Assembly: GCA_021791345.1 (NCBI GenBank)
Contig: JAJYWT010000169.1
Location: 1-12,739 of the forward strand
Length of the DNA: 12,739 nucleotides
Reading direction: 5' to 3'
From: a bacterium
GTDB lineage: Bacteria; Chloroflexota; Dormibacteria; UBA8260; Bog-877
Under the pieces are notes generated by a model. It saw only the letters and a program-made list of their open reading frames with translations. It was not told where the DNA came from and did no database searches. Both the position numbers and the translations under genes were made by a program. This document shows, one piece after another, positions 1 to 6,225 of this stretch. Every line of letters begins with the position of its first letter. The first letter of the stretch is position 1.

Positions 1-250
1 GTTCTCGCTCCGGCATCGTGGCCAGCTCCTTGCCGTCCAGGACGATGCTGCCCCCGGCGATGTAGCCGCCTGGGGGGAGGAGCCGCATGATCGACATCCC
101 GGTCATGGTCTTGCCGCATCCGGACTCACCCACCAAGCCCAGGGTCTCGCCCTCCTCGATGTAGAGGCTGACTCCGTCCACAGCCCGAACCTCGCCCTTG
201 CGCTGGCGGATGTAGGTCTTTAGGTCGTGGATCTCGAGAAGCGCTGACAC
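1..250 (-). CDS. Oligopeptide/dipeptide ABC transporter ATP-binding protein (OppD/DppD type), N-terminal part only
   Basis: This is the cytoplasmic ATPase that powers import of peptides or related solutes through a DppB/DppC-type permease pair. Only about 83 residues lie in the window; the rest runs off the left edge. The frame reads VSALLEIHDL at the start, then a Walker A motif GESGCGKT at residues 41-48. After it comes MSIMRLLPP, typical of the Opp/Dpp ATPases. The Q-loop, signature and Walker B parts are outside. The GTG start at 250 is chosen because AGGTG lies about 7 nt upstream and the similarity begins at once. It is transcribed away from the flippase-like gene, so it heads a leftward unit. 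Whether it serves the permease genes at the right end of the window is unknown. The family call is firm; the substrate is not. Confidence 0.9.
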   Translation of the reverse strand, partial: MSALLEIHDLKTYIRQRKGEVRAVDGVSLYIEEGETLGLVGESGCGKTMTGMSIMRLLPPGGYIAGGSIVLDGKELATMPERE

Positions 251-274
251 GGCTTCACACCTGAGTTTGCTGGA

Positions 275-289
275 GGTGGCCAGGCCACC
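275..289. promoter_or_regulatory. Perfect 7-1-7 palindrome, candidate operator
   Basis: GGTGGCC-A-GGCCACC is a perfect 15-bp dyad in the 124-nt gap between the divergent ATPase and membrane-protein genes. It lies between the putative -10 of the leftward ATPase gene (301-306) and that gene's start at 250, where a repressor could block transcription. As RNA it has only a 1-nt centre, so a DNA-binding role is likelier than a hairpin. GC-rich dyads do arise by chance, so this is a candidate only. Confidence 0.35.
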
Positions 290-300
290 GGATCGCCCGG

Positions 301-331
301 AGTATACCGACACCGATCGCTCTGCGGGCAA
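301..331 (-). promoter_or_regulatory. Candidate promoter for the leftward ATPase gene
   Basis: On the minus strand TATACT (306-301) matches the -10 consensus at five of six positions. TTGCCC (331-326) could be a weak -35, with a longish 19-nt spacer. The start codon at 250 would follow a leader of roughly 45 nt. An imperfect CGG-n6-CCG dyad (298-309) overlaps the -10. Confidence 0.35.
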
Positions 332-362
332 GCTGGTTCCGCAATTCCGACCTCGCGTTGGG

Positions 363-368
363 TATTCT
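363..368 (+). promoter_or_regulatory. Candidate -10 element for a leaderless transcript
   Basis: TATTCT fits the TANNNT pattern of GC-rich bacterial -10 boxes. It ends 6 nt before the GTG at 375, so transcription would start at or next to that codon. No Shine-Dalgarno sequence precedes the GTG, which agrees with a leaderless mRNA. No convincing -35 was seen at 16-19 nt. Confidence 0.35.
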
Positions 369-374
369 GAGAAC

Positions 375-1352
375 GTGCCAGCTTCGAACGACCGTACCAG
401 GTGGCCTCGCTGGATCACGCGCCGGCTCCTCCCTGCCCTGGTCAGCGTGGCCATCCTCGCGCTCGTGGTTCTGTACGTTCGGCCTCAGGAGTTGGGGACC
501 GCGCTCTCCCGCTTCCATCTCGCGTACCTGCCGCTGATCCTTTTCCTGGCCATGGGCTACTACGTACTAAAGGGATGGCAGTGGCACCTCTTCCTCAAGC
601 CGCTCAAGCTGGACCACGGCGCGCTGGAGACCGTGCTCATCTACCTCGCCGGTCAACCCACTTCGATCCTTCCCCTGGGGGAGCTGAGCCGGGCCTTCAT
701 CCTCCGCCGGCACACCAAGGTGAACCTGGGTGAGGCCTCGGCCACCGTGGTGGTTCAGGAGCTGCTCTATCCGGTCGGCCTGATTGCCGCCGCCATCCCC
801 GGTGCCTCCCAGGTGCCGGGGGCCCAGGAGGCGGTGGTGACGGCGCTGGTGGGCATCCTCGCCATCTCGGTGATCCTGCTCTGGCCTCGGGCCTTCGCAG
901 TGGCGATGAGGGTGGCCGAGCACCTGCCGTTGGTCTCCCGCTACGCTCCGGACATCCGCGCCCTGCAGAGGGACGTGAGCTTCATCGCCACGCGGCCGGC
1001 CACCCTGGCACCGGCCCTCCTGGGTCCGGTGGCCGCGGCGGTGGCGATCGCCGTCTTCTACCTCACCATGCGCAGCGTGGGAGTGGACCTCGGCCTCTAC
1101 CAGGCGGCCTTCGTGTACGCCGTCGCCCACCTGGCCGGGGGTATCAGCCTTCTGCCCGGGGGATTCGGCGCCTACGAGGGCACCATGACCTTCCTGCTGA
1201 TCGCGTTCGGTGTGGCGGGGGCGGCAGCGGCGGCCATCGCCATCCTCAACCGGGCCTTCGACCGTGGCCTGGTCACACTGGTGGGCGCCGTCGTGTACCT
1301 GGTGATCCGCCGCCCACTCGACCTGGCCGAGATCTCGTTCGCCCCCGACTGA
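375..1352 (+). CDS. UPF0104 / lysylphosphatidylglycerol synthase TM-region (AglD-like) integral membrane protein
   Basis: This is a polytopic membrane protein of the family that shares the flippase-like N-terminal domain of MprF and includes archaeal AglD. Members are thought to act on lipids or lipid-linked glycans, but the exact role is unknown here. From GTG 375 it is 325 aa. A basic N-terminus is followed by about eight or nine hydrophobic segments (around 20-36, 51-65, 84-100, 128-143, 153-171, 212-232, 244-260, 271-290 and 296-312). Family marks are GELSRAFILRR near 102-112 and LLPGGFGAYEGT near 259-270. The frame is open further upstream, to a TTG at 267. That start would leave only 16 nt to the divergent gene and add a non-membrane, unlike-family stretch, so GTG 375 is preferred. 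It is followed after 31 nt by the glucose dehydrogenase gene, probably on the same transcript. Confidence 0.8.
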   Translation: MPASNDRTRWPRWITRRLLPALVSVAILALVVLYVRPQELGTALSRFHLAYLPLILFLAMGYYVLKGWQWHLFLKPLKLDHGALETVLIYLAGQPTSILPLGELSRAFILRRHTKVNLGEASATVVVQELLYPVGLIAAAIPGASQVPGAQEAVVTALVGILAISVILLWPRAFAVAMRVAEHLPLVSRYAPDIRALQRDVSFIATRPATLAPALLGPVAAAVAIAVFYLTMRSVGVDLGLYQAAFVYAVAHLAGGISLLPGGFGAYEGTMTFLLIAFGVAGAAAAAIAILNRAFDRGLVTLVGAVVYLVIRRPLDLAEISFAPD

Positions 1353-1353
1353 G

Positions 1354-1380
1354 GGCCGTCCCAGAGACGGCCAGGAGGAG
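1354..1380 (+). promoter_or_regulatory. Hairpin abutting the Shine-Dalgarno sequence of the glucose dehydrogenase gene
   Basis: GGCCGTC (1354-1360), loop CCAGA and GACGGCC (1366-1372) form a perfect 7-bp stem starting 1 nt after the stop of the upstream gene. AGGAGGAG (1373-1380) follows directly and leads to GTG 1384. There is no T-run, so a simple intrinsic terminator is unlikely. The hairpin may insulate the ribosome binding site or set the ratio between the two genes. Confidence 0.5.
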
Positions 1381-1383
1381 TTT

Positions 1384-2490
1384 GTGAAAGCGATCGTCAC
1401 CACCCCGGGCGTGAAGGGCAGTGTTCATCTCGGGGAGATCGATAACCCCTCCGGATGGCAGGACGTGCAGGCGGCCGATGGGCGTCCCGCCGAGGGGGCA
1501 CTGGTCCAGGTGGTCGAGGTGGGGGTGTGCGGCACCGACCAGGAGATCGCCAACGAGGGGTACGGAGCCGCCCCTCAGGGGCGCGATCAGCTGGTTATGG
1601 GACATGAGAACCTCGGTCGGGTGGTCTCCGCCCCGCAGGGGTCCGCACTCAAGGAGGGGGAGCTGGTGGTGGCGACGGTGCGCCGGCCCTGCCCGGAACG
1701 GTGCCTCCCCTGCGCCTCGGGGCAGAGCGACAACTGCCTCACCGGCCACTACACCGAGCGCGGGATCAAGGGGCGCGACGGATACATGGCCGCCCAATAT
1801 GTCGAGCACCCCGACTACCTGGTACCCCTGCCCGCCACCCTGAGCCGCATCGGGGTCCTCATGGAGCCCAGCTCGATCGTCGAGAAGGGCCTGATCCAGG
1901 CCTTCTCCATCCAGCGGACCCGGATGCCCTGGGAACCGCGCCAGGCGCTGGTGTGCGGCGCGGGCGCCATCGGCCTTCTGGCCGCCGTCTTCCTCAGGCT
2001 GCGGGATCTGGAGGTGGCGATCGTGGCCAAGGCGGACGCGCAGTCGACCTCCGCGCGGGTGGCCGGGGCCATCGGCGCCAAGCTCCTGGACGCCGACCAG
2101 CACCCGGTCGCCGGGATCGCCTCGGAGATGGGCAACCTGGACCTCGTGTTCGAGGCCACCGGCGTCTCGGCGGTGGCCATGGCCGCCATCTCCGCCACCG
2201 GCCACGACGGCGTCTGCTGTCTCAGCTCGGTCACCGCCGGAACCAGGACCGTTAGCGTGGACACCGACGCACTCAACCTGGACATGGTCCTGGGCAACAA
2301 GCTGGTTTTCGGCACCGTGAACGCCAACCGCAGGCACTTCGAGGCTGCGGCCCGAATGCTGGGGGCGGCCAGCCGGCGCTGGCCCGGGGTCCTGGATCAG
2401 ATCGTGACCCGCAGGGTCCCCGCCGAGAACTTCCAGGACGCCTTCCAGCGGCAACCGGACGACATAAAGACGACCATCACCTTCGCCTGA
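1384..2490 (+). CDS. gdh: Zinc-dependent glucose 1-dehydrogenase (medium-chain dehydrogenase, archaeal GDH-like)
   Basis: It probably oxidises D-glucose (often also galactose or pentoses in this family) to the lactone with NAD(P)+, the first step of a non-phosphorylative sugar route. The 368-aa length matches Sulfolobus and haloarchaeal glucose dehydrogenases. Visible marks are GVCGTDQEI with catalytic-zinc Cys49 and GHE at 73-75. A structural zinc site is formed by Cys103, 107, 110 and 118. EPSSIVEKG near 161-169 carries a Glu where family members have a fourth zinc ligand. The Rossmann loop GAGAIG is at 192-197, and GTVNANRRHFEAA is near 314-326. GTG 1384 has a strong Shine-Dalgarno AGGAGG 5 nt upstream. 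It ends 24 nt from the convergent stop of the hydrolase operon. A different polyol or sugar substrate is possible. Confidence 0.85.
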   Translation: MKAIVTTPGVKGSVHLGEIDNPSGWQDVQAADGRPAEGALVQVVEVGVCGTDQEIANEGYGAAPQGRDQLVMGHENLGRVVSAPQGSALKEGELVVATVRRPCPERCLPCASGQSDNCLTGHYTERGIKGRDGYMAAQYVEHPDYLVPLPATLSRIGVLMEPSSIVEKGLIQAFSIQRTRMPWEPRQALVCGAGAIGLLAAVFLRLRDLEVAIVAKADAQSTSARVAGAIGAKLLDADQHPVAGIASEMGNLDLVFEATGVSAVAMAAISATGHDGVCCLSSVTAGTRTVSVDTDALNLDMVLGNKLVFGTVNANRRHFEAAARMLGAASRRWPGVLDQIVTRRVPAENFQDAFQRQPDDIKTTITFA

Positions 2491-2514
2491 GGTCCGGCCC
2501 GTGGCCTCCTGGGA

Positions 2515-3252
2515 TCAGGTTCCCGCCGCGGCCACGTGCTTCTTGAGCCCGGAAGTAGCCGTCAGCACCGGTCGGCCGAACGCCCGGGACGCCTCCTGGG
2601 TGACCTCGGACGTGGGTATGGTCGGCCACCGGTGGGTGATCAGCAGCGCCCTGGCGCCCGCCTCCTGCGCCATGGCGCCAGCCTGGCGACCGCTCAGATG
2701 CTGGGCCCGCCCCTCCTGGGAGGAGGTCCAGGTGGCCTCGCAGAGGGCCAGGTCCAGCCCCTCGCCCAGCTCCCCGAGCGACCACCCGGGCCCGGTGTCT
2801 GCGGAGTACCCGAGGCGGACCCCGGCGGCCTCCACCAGCACCGCCAGCGTCTCCGGACCGTGGTCGGTGCGGGAGAAGCCAAGGCGCATCCCTGCCACCT
2901 CCAGCTGGTCCCGATCGGCGACATCGACCCACTGGAGCTCCTCCCACTCCCGGAAATACATGAGGTCGCGGATGCCCCTGGGTGCCAGCACCGGAATCCT
3001 CCGCGGCCGCTCGGCGAAGTGGAGCGCAACCGCCAGCCCCTCCAGATCCTGGCGGTGGTCGGGGTGCTCGTGGCTGATCACCACGCCGTCCAGGGCGTCG
3101 AGGTCCACCTCTTGCTGGAGGCGGGCGAGGCAGCCCGGTCCCAGGTCCAGGAGGAGACTCCGGCCCCCGGCCTGGACCAGGTAGCCACTTCCGGCGCCGC
3201 CAGGGCCCGGGTAGCCCCCGTCACACCCCAGCACGGTGAGCGAAAGCGTCAT
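2515..3252 (-). CDS. Metallo-beta-lactamase-fold hydrolase, RNase Z-like subfamily
   Basis: This is a 245-aa dimetal hydrolase and the last gene of the leftward operon. The HxHxDH motif is SHEHPDH, with H61, H63, D65 and H66. Further likely ligands are H131, D152 in YSADTGP, H185 in QHLSG, and H207 in ITHRWP. This set is that of RNase Z-like phosphodiesterases, but the protein lacks a clear exosite arm. Small actinobacterial relatives are annotated as cyclic-nucleotide phosphodiesterase or arylsulfatase-like enzymes, so a tRNA 3'-processing role should not be assumed. The ATG at 3252 overlaps the stop of the histidine phosphatase gene by 4 nt (ATGA), indicating translational coupling. Fold call firm, substrate unknown. 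Confidence 0.85.
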   Translation of the reverse strand: MTLSLTVLGCDGGYPGPGGAGSGYLVQAGGRSLLLDLGPGCLARLQQEVDLDALDGVVISHEHPDHRQDLEGLAVALHFAERPRRIPVLAPRGIRDLMYFREWEELQWVDVADRDQLEVAGMRLGFSRTDHGPETLAVLVEAAGVRLGYSADTGPGWSLGELGEGLDLALCEATWTSSQEGRAQHLSGRQAGAMAQEAGARALLITHRWPTIPTSEVTQEASRAFGRPVLTATSGLKKHVAAAGT

Positions 3253-3968
3253 GGCCGCCGGGGCTCCCGGGGTTCCCGGGCCCTGAGGTGGCAGGTGTCA
3301 TTGAAGGAGCGGACCCGCCAGCTCTCCTGGGACTCCAGGACCAGCTCGGAGATCGAGCCGTGGTCCGAGGAGGCGAAGGCGAAGGAGCCGGCGCGGGCGG
3401 CCAGAGTGAGGGCGGCAGCGATCACCCCGTCGTGGGTGAAGATCGCGACCACCTGGCCCGGGAACCTTGCCTTCGCCTCCAGGATGGCCCCGGCGACGCG
3501 CCCCTGCAGCTCCTCGTTGGTCTCCGCCCCGGGAATCGCGTCCCACCGCCCGGTCTGCAGCACCCGGACCCACGCCGGATGGTTCTCCCGGACCCGCTGG
3601 TGCACGGCGCCGCCCTCCCACTCCCCGAGCCACACCTCGCGAAGCCCCTCTATCACGATGGGTCGAAGCTGCAGGAGGCGGGCCAGCGGCTCCGCGGTCT
3701 CCCGAGCCCGGCGCGCGGGGCTGGTGCAGATGCCGCTGACCCCCGCCTGCGACAGCCGGGTCGCCAGCCGCTCGGCCTGCCGCCGCCCCCCGGGGGCGAG
3801 TGGGGGGTCACCCTGGCCTGCAGGGCCCTCATGGGGACGGTAGGCGGCCTGCAGTCCATGGCGCACCAGCAACGCCCGGGTGGAGCCTCCGGGCGGCCGG
3901 TACCGCGTGGGTCGGAATTCCGCGCTCGGGGCGCCGGCGCCTGGGGGTGGCTGGGGGAGCGGGGCCAC
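3249..3968 (-). CDS. Histidine phosphatase family protein (phosphoglycerate mutase-like)
   Basis: This is a 239-aa protein of the branch-1 histidine phosphatase fold, using a phospho-histidine intermediate on a small phosphorylated substrate. From GTG 3968 the motif RHG is at 36-38 with nucleophile His37. SPARRARETA follows near 83-92 (Arg87 likely phosphate-binding). LREVWLGEWEG gives the acid near Glu111, and FTHDG gives the second His at 179. The GTG lies 2 nt after the stop of the SDR gene, so translation probably reinitiates there; no good Shine-Dalgarno was seen. This start gives about 30 Pro/Gly-rich residues before the fold. A shorter form from a TTG four codons before the RHG motif is possible. 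It is coupled to the downstream metallohydrolase gene by an ATGA overlap. The substrate is unknown; cobalamin, phosphoglycerate and sugar phosphates are all found in the family. Confidence 0.82.
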   Translation of the reverse strand: MAPLPQPPPGAGAPSAEFRPTRYRPPGGSTRALLVRHGLQAAYRPHEGPAGQGDPPLAPGGRRQAERLATRLSQAGVSGICTSPARRARETAEPLARLLQLRPIVIEGLREVWLGEWEGGAVHQRVRENHPAWVRVLQTGRWDAIPGAETNEELQGRVAGAILEAKARFPGQVVAIFTHDGVIAAALTLAARAGSFAFASSDHGSISELVLESQESWRVRSFNDTCHLRAREPREPRRP

Positions 3969-3970
3969 GA

Positions 3971-4753
3971 CTACCGCGGCGGCTCGTAGCGTCCGTCTAT
4001 GGCGGTCCAACCTCCGTCCACGGTGAGCACCGAACCGGTCACGTAGGTGGATGCGTCACCGGCCAGGTAGAGCACCGCGCCCGCCAGCTCCGGCGGTCCG
4101 GCCCACCGGCCGAGGGCGGTCTTCTCGGCGTAGGCCCGGTCCCACTCCGGCACCGCCTGAATCTGGGCGGTGAGCGGTGTCCGGACCACCCCCGGGGCGA
4201 TCGCGTTCACCCGCACCCCGCTCGGGCCGAGCTCGGCCGCCGCCGTGCGGAGCAGCTGCACCAGACCGGCCTTGGTGGCGGCGTAGACCCCCTGGCCAGG
4301 CTCCACTGTCACCCAGCGGATGGAGGTGAATCCGATGATGCTGCCGCGCCGACGCTCGGCCATCGCCGAGCCGAAGGCCTGGACAAGGTGGAAGGCGCTG
4401 CGCAGGTTGAGGTCGACCACCCTCCGGAACTCCGCCTCGGTGTAGTCGAGGAGCCGCTTGCGCACGTTGGTGCCCACCGTGAAGACCAGGACCTCCACGT
4501 CAGGGTGGGCCACGGCTGCGCGGCGCACCGCCTCCCCGTCAAGGGCGTCGAGCTCGATCCAGGCGGCGCTGGCGAGGCCGGCCGTCTCCTCTGCCGCGGC
4601 CGGGTCGATGTCGGCGCACACGACCCCGGCTCCCTGGGCGGAAAGGGCCATGGCGGCCTCCCGGCCCAGGCCGCCGCCGGCCCCCACCACCATCGCCCTC
4701 CTGCCGTCCAGGCGGAAGAGGTCCGAGTAGCGCTCGCGACCGATGCCGGTCAA
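3971..4753 (-). CDS. SDR family NAD(P)-dependent oxidoreductase
   Basis: This 260-aa classical short-chain dehydrogenase probably oxidises or reduces a hydroxyl/keto group; many relatives act on sugar acids (gluconate 5-dehydrogenase, KduD). The cofactor loop VGAGGGLG is at 23-30. Asp48 at the end of the second strand suggests NAD(H). Catalytic residues are Asn116 (DLNLRSAF), Ser144, Tyr157 and Lys161 (YAATK), followed by NAIAPGVVRTP. The usual NNAG motif is replaced by a VGTN stretch near 93-96. The start is TTG 4753, supported by GGAGG 7 nt upstream and by a TTGA overlap with the stop of the aldehyde dehydrogenase gene. The frame stays open much further upstream, but only as a shadow of that gene. 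Its partner dehydrogenase upstream suggests sequential oxidations. Confidence 0.85.
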   Translation of the reverse strand: MTGIGRERYSDLFRLDGRRAMVVGAGGGLGREAAMALSAQGAGVVCADIDPAAAEETAGLASAAWIELDALDGEAVRRAAVAHPDVEVLVFTVGTNVRKRLLDYTEAEFRRVVDLNLRSAFHLVQAFGSAMAERRRGSIIGFTSIRWVTVEPGQGVYAATKAGLVQLLRTAAAELGPSGVRVNAIAPGVVRTPLTAQIQAVPEWDRAYAEKTALGRWAGPPELAGAVLYLAGDASTYVTGSVLTVDGGWTAIDGRYEPPR

Positions 4754-6219
4754 CTCGAGGCCTCCGGCCAGCCGGGCCGGATGATGGCCATCCGGGTCAC
4801 GGTCAGCTCCTCCACCGCGAACCGTGGGCCCTCCCGCCCGATGCCGGAGTCCTTCACCCCTCCGTAGGGCATGTTGTCGGCGCGGAACCCGGGCACATCG
4901 TTGATCACCACCCCGCCCACCTTCAACCGGCTCAGCGCCGCCATGGCGGTCGCCAGCGAGGAGGTGAAGACGCTGGCGTGCAGGCCGTAGCGGGAGCGGT
5001 TCACCTCCTCCAGCGCCTCCCGGTCGCCCACCACCGTGCGGATGCAGACCACCGGGCCGAACACCTCCTCGTCCCAGAGCGGGATCCCGGACGGGACATC
5101 CGCCACGGCGGTGGGGGCCACGATCCCCCCTGAGACCTCTCCGCCGGCCAGCAGGCGGGCACCACCGGAGATCGCCTCGCGGACCCAGGCCCCGACCCGA
5201 AGGGCCGCCGGCTCGTCGATGAGTGCGGACACGCGGGTGGACTCCTGCCGGGGGTCTCCCACCACCACCTGCGCCAGCCGAGCGGAGAGCAGCTCCAGGA
5301 AGCGGTCTCTCACCGCCTCCACCACCAGCACCCTCTGGACCGAGATGCATGCCTGTCCGGAGGCGTAGTAGCCGCCCCGGATCACGGCGTCCGCGGCCCG
5401 CTCCAGGTCGGCGTCCGCGCAGACCACCAGGGCAGAGTTCGCCCCCAGCTCCAGGACGACCTTGGTGGGGGCGGCGTCCCGGGCGATCTGGTGCCCGACC
5501 CGGGCCGACCCGGTGAAGGAGACCGCGCCGACCCGGCGATCGGTGGTCAGGGTGCGGCCCACATCGGAGTCCCCAGTGACCAGCTGCACCGCCTCCTCCG
5601 GCGCTCCCGCTCGCCGAAGCGCGGTCCGGAACAGGTGGACCAGCCAGAGGGTAGCCAGCGGGGTCTGAGGTGCAGGCTTGACCACCACCGGGCAGCCGGC
5701 CGCCACTGCCGGGGCGATCTTGTGGCTGGCCAGGAGCAGCGGGTAGTTGAAACCGGCGATCCCGATCACCACCCCGATCGGCTTGCGGATCCAGAACCCC
5801 AGGAGCCCCTCGCCCTGGTAACTCAAGTCCAGCGGGACCGTCTCCCCGTGCAGCCTTCCCGCCTCCTCCTCCGCCACTTCCAGGGTGACCAGGGAGCGCT
5901 CTACCTCGGTGCGGCAGTCGACGAGCGGCTTGCCGGACTCGAGCACCAAAAGGCTCTCAAAGTCTTGGCGCCGGGCCGCCAGCTCGGAGTGCACCTCCCG
6001 GAGGACTCTCCGGCGCAGGTGGCTGGGCAGCTCCTCCACCGCAGGAGCCACCCCCAGGGCGGACTCCAGTGCCTGTGCCGCCATCCGGGCCGAGCCCCAG
6101 GGAGCGAGGGCCACCTCGCTCCGGTCGTAGGGGAAGAGGACCTGGCGCAGCTCGGGGGCGGGGAGCCAGCCGGGCCCGACGGGTAGCCCCTCCGGGTAGG
6201 GGGGCTGGAACATGCTCAT
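4750..6219 (-). CDS. NAD(P)-dependent aldehyde dehydrogenase
   Basis: This 489-aa ALDH-superfamily enzyme oxidises an aldehyde to a carboxylate. Landmarks are FNYP with oxyanion-hole Asn158, KPAPQTPLA (181-189), FTGSARVG (235-242), LELGAN with general base Glu257, GQACISVQR with nucleophile Cys291, EEVFGPV (384-390) and MPYGGVKDSGIGREG (450-464). The last motif is of the type seen in lactaldehyde/glyceraldehyde-like ALDH groups, so a small hydroxy-aldehyde is plausible but unproven. ATG 6219 is chosen over the ATG two codons later because GGAGGA lies 9 nt upstream. It begins 6 nt after the stop of the P1 peptidase gene and overlaps the SDR start by 4 nt, so it is mid-operon. All catalytic residues are intact. 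Confidence 0.9.
   Translation of the reverse strand: MSMFQPPYPEGLPVGPGWLPAPELRQVLFPYDRSEVALAPWGSARMAAQALESALGVAPAVEELPSHLRRRVLREVHSELAARRQDFESLLVLESGKPLVDCRTEVERSLVTLEVAEEEAGRLHGETVPLDLSYQGEGLLGFWIRKPIGVVIGIAGFNYPLLLASHKIAPAVAAGCPVVVKPAPQTPLATLWLVHLFRTALRRAGAPEEAVQLVTGDSDVGRTLTTDRRVGAVSFTGSARVGHQIARDAAPTKVVLELGANSALVVCADADLERAADAVIRGGYYASGQACISVQRVLVVEAVRDRFLELLSARLAQVVVGDPRQESTRVSALIDEPAALRVGAWVREAISGGARLLAGGEVSGGIVAPTAVADVPSGIPLWDEEVFGPVVCIRTVVGDREALEEVNRSRYGLHASVFTSSLATAMAALSRLKVGGVVINDVPGFRADNMPYGGVKDSGIGREGPRFAVEELTVTRMAIIRPGWPEASS
4754..4765 (-). promoter_or_regulatory. Ribosome binding site that fixes a TTG start
   Basis: GGAGG (4765-4761 on the minus strand) with a 7-nt spacer leads to TTG 4753, the start of the SDR gene. 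It lies inside the last codons of the aldehyde dehydrogenase gene. Confidence 0.6.
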
Positions 6220-6225
6220 CTGGTC

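Noticed and set aside
567..2454. Two long minus-strand open frames opposite the membrane-protein and glucose-dehydrogenase genes
   Set aside because: They are GC-driven mirror frames of two convincing plus-strand genes and show no motif of their own.
2486..2519. Inverted repeat CCTGA/TCAGG around the convergent stops, with a small GGCC-cgt-GGCC stem inside, as a bidirectional terminator
   Set aside because: The outer arms mainly reflect the two facing TGA stops, the inner stem is only 4 bp, and there is no T-run on either side.
4754..5350. Open extension of the SDR frame upstream of TTG 4753
   Set aside because: It lies inside the aldehyde dehydrogenase gene in another frame and reads as Gly/Arg-rich low-complexity sequence; the TTG has its own ribosome binding site.
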